From Cycas panzhihuaensis (lineage: Eukaryota > Cycadophyta): a stretch of DNA of 64,000 nt. Position 1 is the stretch's first letter; each line of letters opens with the position of its first letter. Below the pieces are notes generated by a model. The model made no database searches. It saw nothing but the letters and a program-made list of their open reading frames with translations, and was not told the DNA's origin. The stretch is taken from assembly GCA_023213395.1 (NCBI GenBank), contig CM041465.1, positions 141,801,741 through 141,865,740 of the forward strand, given 5' to 3'. A program made the position numbers and the translations under genes. Below are positions 24,316-35,459 of the stretch, in pieces.

Positions 24316-24626
24316 TGTTAGAATTAGAAATGCAAACTATATAACAAACATCTAATGGTGAGTGAATGATAAACAATAAAGTACAAGAGAAATGAAGTAT
24401 GTATAACATGAACACCTTATATGGAGAATTAGCCAAAACTCAATTAGAGAGAATGAATAGTACATACTTATACTACATGCTCACCACTAGTGAGAGAACC
24501 CCATTGGTCAACTTAGAGGTGGCATACATATTTAGGTGGCCCATAACCTCTAATATAAAATACAAACAAATGAATAGAGAGAGTTTACATAGGGTCAATG
24601 TATGTAATTAGGTATTACACCCAACA
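24316..24626 (-). repeat. 5' LTR of element F
   Basis: 311 bp, plus-strand ends TGTTAGAATTAG and ACCCAACA, thus TG...CA on either strand. Followed by the target duplication ATAAA at 24627-24631. Confidence 0.93.
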
Positions 24627-24631
24627 ATAAA

Positions 24632-25105
24632 TGGATGCAACCATTCAAATATGTCATTTGATAATGATTATATAATTAATCATTATTAATTAGGGTCATA
24701 ATAATACCCTCTTATTAAAATGATGTACCCACAAATCATATTTTAAAATGATAGATTGATATTACCTGTTATTTATAAGAGGATGCCATAATCATTTGTG
24801 TGTTTTATTGAGTCATAATTATCAAAACTTTAAATAATGAGAAATATAAAGACAAGGGAAAACTTGGACACATTGATGCTATTATAAATTAGTTAGAATC
24901 CTTTGACATGTATCAACTTAAATATTATTAGATTTCTCTTTGCTCTATTTTATTATCTAAAGCTTATTGTAAAGGTATGCTGCATTTGGCTTTGACTTTA
25001 ACTTTTAGATCGATATCTAGTTGTGAATGGCTACAATTTCTAAAATTATTAAATATACTTTTATAAAATGTTATTGTTGGTGTTATTACTCTATAGTATC
25101 TTTGA
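24632..25105. other. Noncoding A+T-rich spacer
   Basis: Nothing recognised between element F and the miniature element. Confidence 0.5.
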
Positions 25106-25110
25106 AGGTA

Positions 25111-25464
25111 TGTTGGACTAATTGTCATATCTTAGGGATTGTTTACATGCACTAACTACCACCTTGAGCCCTAGGACTAACTGCCTTATGGGGTGTTTAG
25201 ATATAGGATTTGTATCGGATACTAACACCTTGAAGTTTTGATGTAACGGTAATCTTAACATGGTATGAGAGCCTTACCCTAGGATCAATTCCCCTAAGTA
25301 ATGCTAGAGGGGGGTGTTGGACTAATGACTACATCTCATGGATTATTTATATGGACTAACTGCCACACTGGGCCCTATGACTAATTGCCCTATGGGATAT
25401 TTAGATACGAGATTCGTATCAAACACTAACACCTTAAGGTTTTAATGTAATGACAATCTTAATA
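25111..25464 (+). mobile_element. Complete miniature LTR retrotransposon (TRIM/SMART type), 354 bp
   Basis: Two 150-bp LTRs (25111-25260 and 25315-25464; ends TGTTGGACTAAT and CTTAACA, the second decayed to CTTAATA) flank an internal region of only 54 bp. That region holds a primer site TGGTATGAGAGC (25261-25272, one mismatch to the initiator-Met complement) and a polypurine tract AGAGGGGGG (about 25306-25314). The flanking 5 bp are perfect duplicates, AGGTA at 25106-25110 and 25465-25469. The LTRs differ at roughly 30 sites (about a fifth), so the insertion is old. It has every cis signal for reverse transcription and no coding sequence, so it needed enzymes in trans. Confidence 0.93.
25261..25314 (+). 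promoter_or_regulatory. 54-bp internal region of the TRIM: primer site and polypurine tract
   Basis: Everything between the LTRs: primer site TGGTATGAGAGCC at the left, about 30 bp spacer, G-rich tract at the right, directly abutting the second LTR. Confidence 0.9.
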
Positions 25465-25469
25465 AGGTA

Positions 25470-28132
25470 TAAGATTTTATATTGGTTAAGAAATGTTATT
25501 GTCATTACTTGGCTCTTGTAAAATTGTTTAGGGGACGTGAACATCACCATTAGCATTAGTAACTTTTCTACTATATACTAAATAACCCTTAGATTATAAA
25601 TTGGTATATACTCTTTTAGGAATGGCACAAAGCTTTTTTCCTTATTCTTATTTCCTATTATTTATTATTTTTTTCTTTCTTAATGCTCAAATTATACATT
25701 GGGACTATGATTTCCCTTTTGAACTACTTACAGTTTGTAGACCCTTTTTCCTTTGGTGTTGTATGATTTTGCACTTTATTATCCTTTAATATAGATGTGT
25801 CATCCTCATATACCTACCTTACAAATTTCTCTATATGTTTTTTATGTATATAGGATAATGGAGTATATATCCATTTATTTGTTGAAGTAGTTATTGGTCT
25901 ATGTAAAGGAGAGTCCCTATTTTGGGGTTGTTGGGTAAGGATAGATGTGGTGCAGTCAAGTTTAGTTAATGATATTCCTTCCATTTCTAATCTAGAGCAG
26001 AATTTGGAAGTGTGAAGATAAATGGTTGATGTTACACACTATTGGGCTACTCATGTGGATTGTTTTATAGTAGATATGAGTTGTCGAACATTATTAGGCA
26101 TTGGTATTATGATTTGGTTACTTGTTACATGGTGTACACCACTATTGGGAACTTGATCTAGGGTTTGGAAATATTAGAGGATGGTTAGGCACCTCCTACC
26201 TATTATTTTATCTCTTTAAACATAATTATAGTTATTAATAAATATGTACCAACTTTATAGTTGCTTTTAGAGAGTTAAGAATTGAGTTTTGTATTTATTA
26301 AAAACCTTAGCAATGTGTTGGGTAGATCTGGCAACTTGTTAGGCACCTAACAATTGTATTTTTCTCATTTTATGATAATTTTTAATAAAAATAGATGTTG
26401 TTGTTAGATTCCTAACATCAATAAACCCTGATAAGGTGTTATTTAGACCATTTGATTGCTTAGAATAAGCATAAGAACTATTGGAATACTCATAGAAGTT
26501 ATGTAAGTCATGAGACGTTAAAATTCAATATTGAAATTTATTTTTTTAATATTAGATTATAACATTAAAGTATTTTGGAATGTGGTGTAAAGTCCACAAG
26601 CCTCCGAGATTCGTCATATCATATTTTCAAAGTGACTGAAGGTGTTTATGATAGGGGCTTTTTTTAATTTTTTGGCTTAATTTTCATTTTTTCATGACCT
26701 ATTGGTAGTGTTTCCTCTATTACTTTTCATTAGGGTGCTAGATTGAGGTTTCATTTATTCCATTAGATTCCTTACTTCAACATGATTAAAATAAATGGTT
26801 GCATAACTTATTTCAAGCTTTTTAAGGATATTTTAATGGAAAAACTTGATGCTTTCATAATGAAGCATTTAAAAGGGTTCCTTTTAGGCGAAATTTTAGG
26901 CATGGTTTAGTCTACATATGTTTAACATAGTTTTGATGAAAACCTATGAGTTGTATATGGTTAATATATTGAACTTTATCATATTATAGTGCAAGTATGC
27001 TTTGGATGGACTAGGAGACATGTTCATATTTGAAATTTTTTTTGATAGCTACAATGGTTGTCTGAAGGTCTTATGAATAGGTTGTTGAATAGCCCATATT
27101 CTTTGCTCATTTTAGAGCTAAAGATAAGCATGCATAAGGAAAGCACACTTTAGTGGAGAAGTTGATGAACAATATATTCAAAAAGCATCTTAAAGCATTG
27201 GTAGGTATAACAATTGGTTACCTGTGTGTACTAGTAGATGGTTGTCTCTTCATATGGGTCCTAACTTATGACATGAATTAAATCTTATAAGGGAGATTAT
27301 TAGGGTATAATATTAAATTTATGTGTTAACTATCCCTCATGTTGACCAAGGGATACACATCTTTGAGGCACTCTTAATAGGTAGGCTATATTAAGAGTCA
27401 TGTTATTGGTTCAAAGGTTGTTATAGAGGCTCACTATTACGATTGCCCTATAAAGAGGTCATTGTTACTATATATATACTTATCATTAATGCAAATCCCT
27501 TAAGGGATATATATTCTTCCACTATTTCTATTTACATATTTTTCATAGTACAAGGTAATTTAATCTCTTTGTTTATGCTTTATGAATGGTTTAGTTTTTT
27601 TTTTCTAATAATTACTTATAGGGAAAATGATTTATAGCTTGATGTATTAAGCTATCTTACATCGCCCTTATACACATAAACATATACACACATATACATG
27701 TGTGTGTGTGTTATGCATACACGTATGTGCACGCATATGTGCAAGGACGATATGAGGTAACTAAATACATGAAGCTATGAGTCATTCACCCTACGAGTAA
27801 TTACTTGTGTGATGAGAGCCCACTTATCCTTAATATATCTATATTATGTTAGACGAGAGGCTATTTATTAGGTTGTAAAATTTATGTAGAATATAGGGTA
27901 TCCAATGCAGGGAGTAATATATTGATAATATGGGTATTAATATATTTATATTATAGGCTAACCATTTGACTATGCTTCACCATATATTTCATCAAATAGA
28001 TGATGTTTATATCTACCCTTGTGATGCTTCGTAGGTCTATTAGGCATGGGATAGTTTATATGATTATATTATTTATAAGGTCAATATAGTAGTGTCTCAA
28101 TGTTATTATTACTCCTAATGCACTACACACAC

Positions 28133-28178
<46 letters not shown>

Positions 28179-28389
28179 AATAATAGCCACGTTCATGCAC
28201 ATGTTTCATGGTGACTAAGTACATTGATATCCTAAATATATTATTAAAACACACACACATAGATAGATAAATAGATATTGCTTACAACTTATATTTATGA
28301 TATTATAATGAATGAATATGTAAAGGGAGGGTTGCCACTAATACTCTCACCCACGAAATAATGGTGTATATGCATAGATTGCTAGATTT
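25470..28389. other. Decayed sequence, no recognised gene
   Basis: About 2.9 kb, stops in all frames. Because it precedes a plus-strand copia RNase H relic, part of it may be that element's upstream pol, but I found no RT or integrase motif. A (CA)/(TG) mixed repeat lies at 27670-27735. Two hydrophobic ORFs (25601-25789, 27443-27637) are probably A+T-bias artefacts. Confidence 0.4.
28123..28179. repeat. Compound (AC)n-(CT)n-(AT)n microsatellite
   Basis: Short AC run, about 15 CT units and about 9 AT units in succession. Confidence 0.95.
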
Positions 28390-29040
28390 AAAGTGGTGGC
28401 TCAAAATGTATATATAATATAGATTATTATGCTAGCCAGACTAATACAAAAGTGGGGATTTTTAATGATTATACAATATTATAAAGAGAACATTTTATGG
28501 AGAGCATAGGCATCTAACACTAAGAAATGACATTATATGACAATGAAGATGCTTATGGAGCATTGAAATTAAGAGGGTATAATTGGGAAAATGATATTGA
28601 AGATAGGAAATTTATTTAGGTTATGTTTTCAACATTGGTTTAGCTGTAATTACATGAAATACGAAGAAATGGTTGATAATTTCCTTATCTATAGTTAAAA
28701 CATAGTACAAAGTAGTTGTAGCAATAAATCGTGAAGGACTATGGCTCAAAAGGGTAGTATAAGATCTACATCAAACTCATATTAGACCAATAATAATTCA
28801 TTATAACAGTCAGAGTACAATTCATATGACAAAAAACCCAATTTTACATAGAAGAATAAAACACATCGAGATCACATATCATTACATCTGGTTGCTAGTA
28901 TAAGAAGGATATATTAAACTACTTTATTATAAAATTAAAGATCAAGTTGCAAATATTTTTACAAAAGCATAATCTAAGATCGAGCATAGTTAGTTCAAAA
29001 AAAATTGGGTGTTCTCCTAAATGTGAATTATGGGGGAAGT
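28390..29040 (+). pseudogene. Ty1/copia RNase H relic (element E)
   Basis: Worn plus-strand readings match the C-terminal part of copia pol: SQSTIHMTKNPILHRRIKHI near 28810-28870, an EITYHYIW-like segment, EGYIKLLYYKIKDQVANIFT near 28905-28965, and a PKxxF/LGVxxLxxG-like tail. A purine-rich ATGGGGGAAG at 29030-29039 may be the polypurine tract, so the 3' LTR would start about 29043 (TGAAGAAATC). No matching 5' LTR is visible. Confidence 0.75.
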
Positions 29041-29042
29041 AT

Positions 29043-29492
29043 TGAAGAAATCTTTGGAGAAAATACATGATAATACACATTTGTGAATTATGTGATGTTG
29101 GCAAAATAATTTGGTCCCCACACAAAAGCAAATTTGTATTATAAATATACTTGTATTTTATTATTTTATAATCAATAAAATATTGAGGTCTCAAATGATA
29201 CCATTTTGATCCTAGTATGTTATTCTTTATGTTATTTTTATTGTTTATTTTACACTGGTATGTTCCTCCATAACTTTTATAAATGTATCTCTAAAACTAA
29301 TAAATGTCTTATTTATATAATTAATGGTCTATTTTATTTTCTAAACATGGGAATTAAAATCTCATATCTTGACAACTAAATCATTCATGTTGGCCACATA
29401 TTATTGTTTTATTTCACTCTTAAGAGCCTCACTTTGAACACTTTACTTTAATTGCTTTGAAATTATATCAATCTATTGAAGGAGCCAAACCA
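29043..29492 (+). other. Possible 3' LTR of element E and spacer
   Basis: Begins TGAAGAAATCTTTGG just after a purine tract; includes TATAAATATAC near 29140. The LTR end could not be placed and no partner copy is in the window. Confidence 0.35.
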
Positions 29493-29493
29493 A

Positions 29494-29576
29494 GCTCTGA
29501 TACCAAATGTAGGAGTAGATGTAGGCCCAAATAGCTCTGATACTAAATGAAGGAGCCAAACTAAGCTTTGATACCA
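29494..29576 (-). repeat. Three tandem primer-site-like motifs beside an LTR
   Basis: GCTCTGATACCA (29494-29505), GCTCTGATACTA (29534-29545) and GCTTTGATACCA (29565-29576) recur within 83 bp, each followed by an AAATGTAGGA-like phrase. Each is the reverse complement, perfect or with one mismatch, of the initiator-Met primer site. The third is 2 bp from the LTR start. Element B of a related LTR family has two such copies (about 61793 and 61828). Confidence 0.8.
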
Positions 29577-29578
29577 GA

Positions 29579-29957
29579 TGTAGGAAAATAATCGATGGAG
29601 AACAGGGCAGAACATAAACACAACATCAATACATTGTTGCATAAACACAATAATCCTTTGTATTCAATCCATCTTTGAGAGAGAGCATTACAAATGTCCA
29701 AAAGTAGGTAGTATCTAAAGACACACAGTTGCACATCCCTCTAAATTTATAATTTGGGGGAGGATGGAAACTCCTCAACCCCTAAAATTTAAATAATAAT
29801 AAAATATTACAAACTTAACTCAAATTAAATCAAATCAACTCAACTTTACCTTATACTTACCTTCACATGTGAGCACCCACATGTGTAAATTGGTGAGAGT
29901 GAGGTGTATAGTCCTGGTTGAAAGGTGGGAGTGGGGTGATGGTCATTAATTCCAACA
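29579..29957 (-). repeat. Orphan LTR, minus strand (same family as element C)
   Basis: 379 bp, plus-strand ends TGTAGGAAAATAATC and TTCCAACA. Its reverse complement matches the LTRs of element C (36298 on and 39401-39792) along its length: AGGAGTGCACACCTC, CACATGTGGGTGCTCA, AAGTATAAGGTAAGGTTGA, GGGGTTGAGGAGTTT. The primer sites on its left show it is a 5' LTR of a minus-strand element whose interior and 3' LTR are lost. Confidence 0.88.
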
Positions 29958-32199
29958 TCTATTATAATATATTTTGTCTCAAGGGTTGAATCTATAGGGG
30001 TTCCCATAGCCTTGTTAATTCATCCATTTATTTTTATAACTCTTCATGACATAATTAGATTCTTTGATTCTCCTACTTATATTCTTGTAGTTGAAGGTGT
30101 ACTTGTTAAACCTTATTCCTAACTACTTTACTAGTAGTTTAGGTTTGCTAACTCCATAAGAGTGGTATTTGTTAAACAAAAGTCATGAGATTGTATTGGT
30201 TTTCCTTCCTTCACTATATCCATATGCAATTATTGAGATTCCTTTTACTAGAAATAAATTATCCTTCCACCAATCTTGTCTCTTACTTGATGTAGGCTAA
30301 TTTATATTTTTTCCTCTTATTTCTTTGCTTCTTAACCCAATAATCTATAAAAAAATATCAATTCTTTACCAGGAACTATTACTTCTATTGAGCTATCTTG
30401 ACTATTTATCTATATTATCATAGGTTCTATCATTCCTACTTCTTCTCCTTATTCCTCAAACAATATACTTTATATTGTAGTATATGGCTATTGAATATCT
30501 TCACTTCCTATAAGCCTCTCAATAATTTATACATCCTCTCTTAATGATTTTTGTATAAGATGACTATGTATAAGTCTAGTTGTTTTACTTACAACTGGGG
30601 TTTCTATAAGTACATTTAGGGCTTGTGTCTCCTAGAATATATATTCTACCATTCTTTATAGGTATTACTCAAATTGAGAATTAATGTTTTCTATATTGGC
30701 ATCTTATAAGGAAAGCTAGTTATAAGTATTATTTATACTAAAATAAATCTCTTTACATATACTAACTTCAGTGATTTATAAGATATCACTAGTTCTTTGG
30801 GGCTCTTCCTTCATTATTTGTTGTGGTTGTGGAACTTGTTGAGCTGGTTCGATTGCCCTTAAAATAGAGGGAGGTTTATATATAGTTTATAGAAAAGGGA
30901 CTTATCTTTATGGCTATTATCCAAGTTCTATAATCTTAACACTTATTAAACCCCATATCTTAGTACCTTTATGATCTTTCTTATTTAGTTATTTAATCAT
31001 AATATCTTTTCAGTTATTCTTTCCAAGATTTACCTTATATGCATATTGTTAGTCTCTTCCATGTCTTATGAATTCATATTAGTTATATCTTCACCTCCCA
31101 TTCCTTGATTCCTAAACTATCCTAGCCATCCAAAAAGTGTTTTTTTTTAAGGAGTCATGCCTAATCTTTTCAAATAAACTCCTATAAATACATTAGGATG
31201 ATAGTATCTTTCTTTTGAATGTTTAATACCTAACATCATGATCCCATTCCCTAGGATTATTATGTCAGCCTATTTGTCCACCTTCTATTGGATAATTTCT
31301 ATAGCTTGGTTCTAGAGAGGTGATATTTTAACTTGATTTAACTTGTCTCTTATTACTATCAATTACTTATAAATCCCTAAAAGGCAAACCTTATTTTGTG
31401 GGTACTTGGTCATAGAGATGCATATCCCTAATAGCCATTGGGTCAAATGGTACAATGGTTTTTAAAAAAGTAATAATTTCAAAACTTGATATTATTATGA
31501 CTTCCTATCTACTACTAAGCCTCTTTCTTAATACTCTATGGCTCTCCTAGGGTTGATTGGATAGAAGAAAAGAATCTATTTACTATGGTGGTGTAATATA
31601 AAACCTAGTTCATTTTCCATATTAGTATAAACAAAAAGTAAATTAGAATTCTAGGAAAAAACTTTTATATGATTGGTTTGAAAATAGGTCTAAGGTTTAT
31701 TAACCCAAGAATGGCATAAATTAGGTTGGTAATTATATAAAACTCACATCCCTTTTTCACTCTTACCAACTACTAAATAATAACTTGATTAATTACAGTA
31801 GATTGATATAGTACAATTCTCTTTTATACCACTGAATAAATTATATAGGCATAGTTAATGTTTATTTTCATGTCATCTTTTTTTATTAATAACTTTGGTA
31901 ATAACATTACCCACCTTTGAAAGCTTTCTTGTAATTTATCTATGGGTATGGTATGTTTCACACCTTTCTTAGGAGGAATATATATCTAGCTTGTCATTGC
32001 TTGTGTTAATTTATTATTCATCTTTACTCCCTTCTCTAAGGACCAAAACCCTATAATAACTTCTCTAAGAATTAATTTAAAAATTATCATAAAATTTTGC
32101 AGGCTAAGATCACCTAAGGGATGACCTTGTGGGGGTGAAACAACCATAGTGTTGGGGTTAAAATATTCAACATAAATATGAATTATCGCTTGACATGGA
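29958..32199. other. Decayed sequence, unassigned
   Basis: About 2.2 kb with no ORF of 60 codons. The minus strand has slightly longer open stretches (for example VIVPGKELIFFYRLLG near 30330-30390 and SKERYYHPNVFIGVYLKRLG near 31160-31230), hinting at an old minus-strand retroelement-like polyprotein, but no diagnostic RT, integrase or protease motif was found. Left unassigned. Confidence 0.35.
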
Positions 32200-32495
32200 T
32201 GTTAGACTTAGAAATGCAATAATTACATAAAACCCTAATGGTGAGTAAATGATAAATAATAAAGTATAAAATGATGATGTACAACAATAAACTCAATGTA
32301 TGGAGAATTGGTCAAAACTCAATTATGAACAATGAAGAGTACATACTTATAATACAAGCTCACCACTAGTGAGAGAACCCTATTGGTCTACTTAGAGGTG
32401 GCACACATATCAAGGTGGCCTACAACTTTAATATAAAATACAAGAAATAAAGAGAGTTTACATAATGTTAATGTAATTGGATATTACACCTAACA
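32200..32495 (-). repeat. 3' LTR of element F2
   Basis: 296 bp, plus-strand ends TGTTAGACTTAG and CACCTAACA. About 15 bp shorter than the F LTRs through small deletions but collinear with them (AATGGTGAGTAAATGATAAA, CTCACCACTAGTGAGAGAAC). Confidence 0.88.
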
Positions 32496-32504
32496 TTCAC
32501 CCCC

Positions 32505-33604
32505 TATAATAGTCAATTACATAAATGTCATTACATCGATGATAAGCTTAAGTCTTCAAAAGTCTGCTAGATCACAAATGCTGCTACATAAAATAAAATA
32601 ACTACTGAAGTCCATATGAAATGGAGTCCATCTACCAGAATGCATGGGTTATCAGTTACTACAACTGCCAGTTGGGTAGGAACTCCCTTTGTATACGTGG
32701 ATCAAACATGAGCTAGCAAGAGTAGCTAAATAATGTCTCGCCCCTTGCTCATATGGGAGTGCAAGCAGAAAAATATATAAGAAGCATATGGCAGGCAATA
32801 ATAGCTTGTAAAAGTGTGTCATACCTCTTGCTCAATAGGACTAGCACTTCTCTGGCATCTAATGGCTAGAAATACAATGACATTATGGCCTTAAACATGC
32901 CACATGGGCTAAAAGACACCTCATTAGGCTAACAACTTACCACCATGGGTAAAATAACCAATATTAGAAGTTTTTACATGACTAAAAAATAATATGTGAC
33001 TTGTGTAGAACATATGACTCTCTCTCATAAATGAAGTGCAAGATGATCACAATGGTTTCTTCAAGAGCCAAAAAATAAGACCATGGTAGATGTCATCCCC
33101 CCAATTTGGGGTATATTATATCAAGAAGTCTTGAAAATGTAATATGTACCTATAGAATCCAAGAAACTATGAAGGAAAGTAAGAACTTATGACTTTGAAC
33201 TAAAAATTTTATATGAAAACAACTCCAAAATATATCAAATCACCTACCAAATTAGAGGTCTCTCTATTATGGACCTAACACAAAAGATGATATTGAAAAA
33301 GGACCTCCCAATCTTAAGATATAGCAAAAAAGGTGACCAGTACTCTATAAAATAATAAAATTGGGGACTAATCCCTTATATGAACTGGCTACTGGTCATA
33401 TTAAACCTCCATAGGACCTGGTGTTGACAACAAAGGGGGCTAAAAAGATCCAAAATATTATCCAATATAGTTAAATCAAGCATTTAAATGCAAAAAAATA
33501 TGATCCCTTTTTTAATAAAATTAGGTCTTGCATTCAAACATATTAGCTGCCAAATTATAATATACGTCAAAATAAGTATTATAATCCTAAAATATTAGGG
33601 TTCC
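32505..33604 (-). other. Noncoding internal segment of F2 shared with F
   Basis: Collinear with 21422-22490 over about 1.1 kb; no coding capacity. The match ends near TAAAATATTAGGGTTCC. Confidence 0.75.
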
Positions 33605-33609
33605 GCTAG

Positions 33610-34070
33610 AAATAATTTGATCCTCCACCATTAAGGACACCATTACAGAGGATGTTTGTAGGTTTCCATTCTTCTGCTAGCACCACGAATGTGAAAGAGG
33701 CAACTCCCGTAATCTCCTCGTTTTTCACTACTACTGATCAATAAAGATGAAACCTGCCATTGAGTTTGTATCACCATGGGTCATGTTTGTAGGTCTGCGA
33801 GTGGAGGGGTGACCACCATTGAAGTAAGCTCTAAATTCTCTTTGAAGTTTGATTGGACCTCCATCGTCTTCACCTCTATCTTCTTCCTTTAGAGTAAGAG
33901 CTACTCTCTCAAGGGCAGTGCCGTAGATGGAGTTGCAGATGCAGGTGTCACCATTATTGAATTTGTGAGTTACAAGCAAGCACCATGATGTATAACAAGT
34001 CTTTGGCATTACCATGGATGAAATGCAGGGCTGCCGTCTGTGTGGTGTTTATGCCATGGCCATTTGAATC
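33610..34070 (-). other. Cargo of F2, unrecognised part downstream of YIF1
   Basis: The minus strand is open for 94 codons (33731-34015; includes ALERVALTLKEEDRGEDDGG and FRAYFNGGHPSTRRPTNMTH). It follows the point where YIF1 similarity stops. It may be a second captured transcript joined to YIF1, an untranslated region, or chance. I recognise no family. Confidence 0.4.
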
Positions 34071-34071
34071 A

Positions 34072-34747
34072 CGAGATCTGCCATATAGAGGCTTGTTTAG
34101 AGCATCACAACAAAATAAGAGTAACTCTAGAGAATGTGTGCCAAAACTAAAAGAGTTATGCCAACAAATACATAATCCCCATATGAAACGATATCCAAAA
34201 TTAGTGTTTCACCATCGCCAAGTGCATATAGGGAGAACTGTAGCAACAACACTTGTGCGAACTAACCAAGGAGACCCTTTGAGAACTTGATACTTAATGC
34301 CCCCAGACTAAAGTTTCCAAGTAGACCTAATGTGATCCCAAAAAGGACAACATAGGTTCCAAATGCCATGAAAGCAATATATAAACTAGGATCATTTATG
34401 TCATATATAGGTGGCTTATATGTTATATAACCTGTAAACTGATCAGATATCCTTGTCCAATGCCCCCTGTGCAAAAAGGGAAGTGGGATTACTTTCAATT
34501 TATTCTTCACATATTGCTCATTCACTTGGAAGTAATATTGTAGATCAAAGAAATATTTGTTGATATTGCTTTGCATATATTCTATACCAGTTCCAAAATT
34601 TCTTTTCCTATAGGCACCTAATCCACTTCGAATGAAGCCTAAACCTGCCTCATGAAACATATTATTAAATGTATCTGATGATATGTTAGCCAATGGTTTT
34701 TTGACACTAGAGTGGGCTCCAAACTCCTCAAACATTCTAGGTTCCAT
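34072..34747 (-). pseudogene. Captured, nearly full-length YIF1 (Hrf1 family) cDNA
   Basis: YIF1 is a multi-pass Golgi/ER membrane protein that works with YIP1 in COPII-vesicle transport. From ATG at 34747 the minus strand reads a soluble N-terminus (FHEAGLGFIRSGLGAY), then YFFDLQYYFQVNEQYVKNKL, LPFLHRGHWTRISDQF, TYKPPIYDINDPSLYIAFMA, and membrane segments from GTYVVLFGITLGLLGNFSLG on. After TAG at about 34257-34259 (Trp in the family) the same frame continues FAQVLLLQFSLYALGDGE and DIVSYGDYVFVGITLLVLAH, with further stops, until similarity ends near 34072. The roughly 60 C-terminal residues are missing. No introns interrupt it, so a spliced transcript was probably the source. The reading extends upstream to 34831 (probable 5' UTR). 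It lies in the same orientation as element F2. Confidence 0.9.
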
Positions 34748-34850
34748 GTTTCCTGCACCTATACTCCTCTTGCTCCTTGGAGTTCTCTCCCAATATTGCC
34801 AACCGTAAAACTTCTTTGCCTTTCTTTGCACAACCTTCTCTCCATAGATC

Positions 34851-35459
34851 TGATATATTCAATTACTCACTAATAAATAGATTTGGCAGACCCCTTTTTT
34901 TTTCATTTTTTTTTGAACAAATATACAAGAATATTCAAGTTTCTTTACTTATGTTATTTAGCCTTTGCTCTCTAAGAGTTTTCATTGAAAAAAAAGGATC
35001 AAAATCTGTGCTTGGATAAATTTTGATCAATTTGGAGGCTACTTATATAAATTAATCACTCCCCAACTAATCATATTTATTGAATTCAAATCCCATGTTA
35101 TTTCTGACATCTCATAATTATATAAATGATTGCATTCAATTTGGGGCATTGGTTGAATATTTTTAAAAATGTGAAAAGAAACAATATGTGATAATTTAGT
35201 GATGGGTTCCACTACTTTTTATAATCCTTCTTATAAATTCTAAATTATTTATTTCTCAAATTGTTGCCTTGTACCCTAGGCCTTGAGTCAAGTATTTCAT
35301 AATTTTCACACTATATTTTTGTATTGTTTTAATTAATTTTTAGTTATTTTATGTATTTTTTTGTTAAAAAATATTAGTGAAGGAAGTATAATGGGTTCTA
35401 TTATAGAAAATTATTTAGTCTTAAAAATTATATTCCCTAGAAGTAATATATATTTGCTT
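34851..35459. other. Spacer between F2 and copia D
   Basis: A+T-rich, no LTR or coding motif recognised. The 5' end of copia D should lie here, but no partner of the 3' LTR start at 42839 was found. Confidence 0.4.

Larger units (their letters stand above)
21103..24626 (-). mobile_element. Element F: non-autonomous LTR retrotransposon with captured carrier-gene cDNA
   Basis: A 3524-bp element on the minus strand. It has 311-bp LTRs at both ends, a perfect primer site next to the right-hand (5') LTR, a C-rich tract next to the left-hand LTR (polypurine tract on the minus strand), and a perfect 5-bp target duplication ATAAA at 21098-21102 and 24627-24631. There is no gag or pol. The internal region is a noncoding leader, a piece of an ADNT1-type mitochondrial carrier gene (about 23210-23640), and about 1 kb before the 3' LTR that is shared with element F2 (32200-34850). 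The LTRs differ at roughly 27 sites (about 9%), so this is not a recent insertion. It behaves like a LARD/TRIM-class element mobilised by another element's enzymes. Confidence 0.9.
32200..34850 (-). mobile_element. Element F2: truncated sibling of element F with YIF1 cargo
   Basis: The left (3') LTR at 32200-32495 and the next 1.1 kb match element F (21103-22490). At about 33605 the match stops, and F2 carries a different cargo: an unrecognised piece (33610-34070) and a nearly complete YIF1 coding sequence (34072-34747). The right LTR and primer site are absent; the sequence runs into the old copia D region near 34860, so the 5' end was lost. A C-rich tract (TTCACCCCC, 32496-32504) after the LTR is the minus-strand polypurine tract. 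The five bases before the LTR are ATGGA, with no partner to test. Confidence 0.82.

Noticed and set aside
29494-29576. CRISPR-like short repeats
   Set aside because: Three degenerate copies with unequal spacing next to an LTR in plant DNA; they are primer-site duplicates.
29958-32199. Endogenous pararetrovirus or another polyprotein on the minus strand
   Set aside because: Open stretches are short and no RT, protease, movement or coat motif could be identified, so no assignment is made.
33985-34290. 101-codon plus-strand ORF
   Set aside because: Antisense shadow of the YIF1 cargo.
34072-34831. A functional YIF1 gene
   Set aside because: In-frame stops, missing C-terminus, no introns, and position inside the F2 element point to a captured pseudogene.
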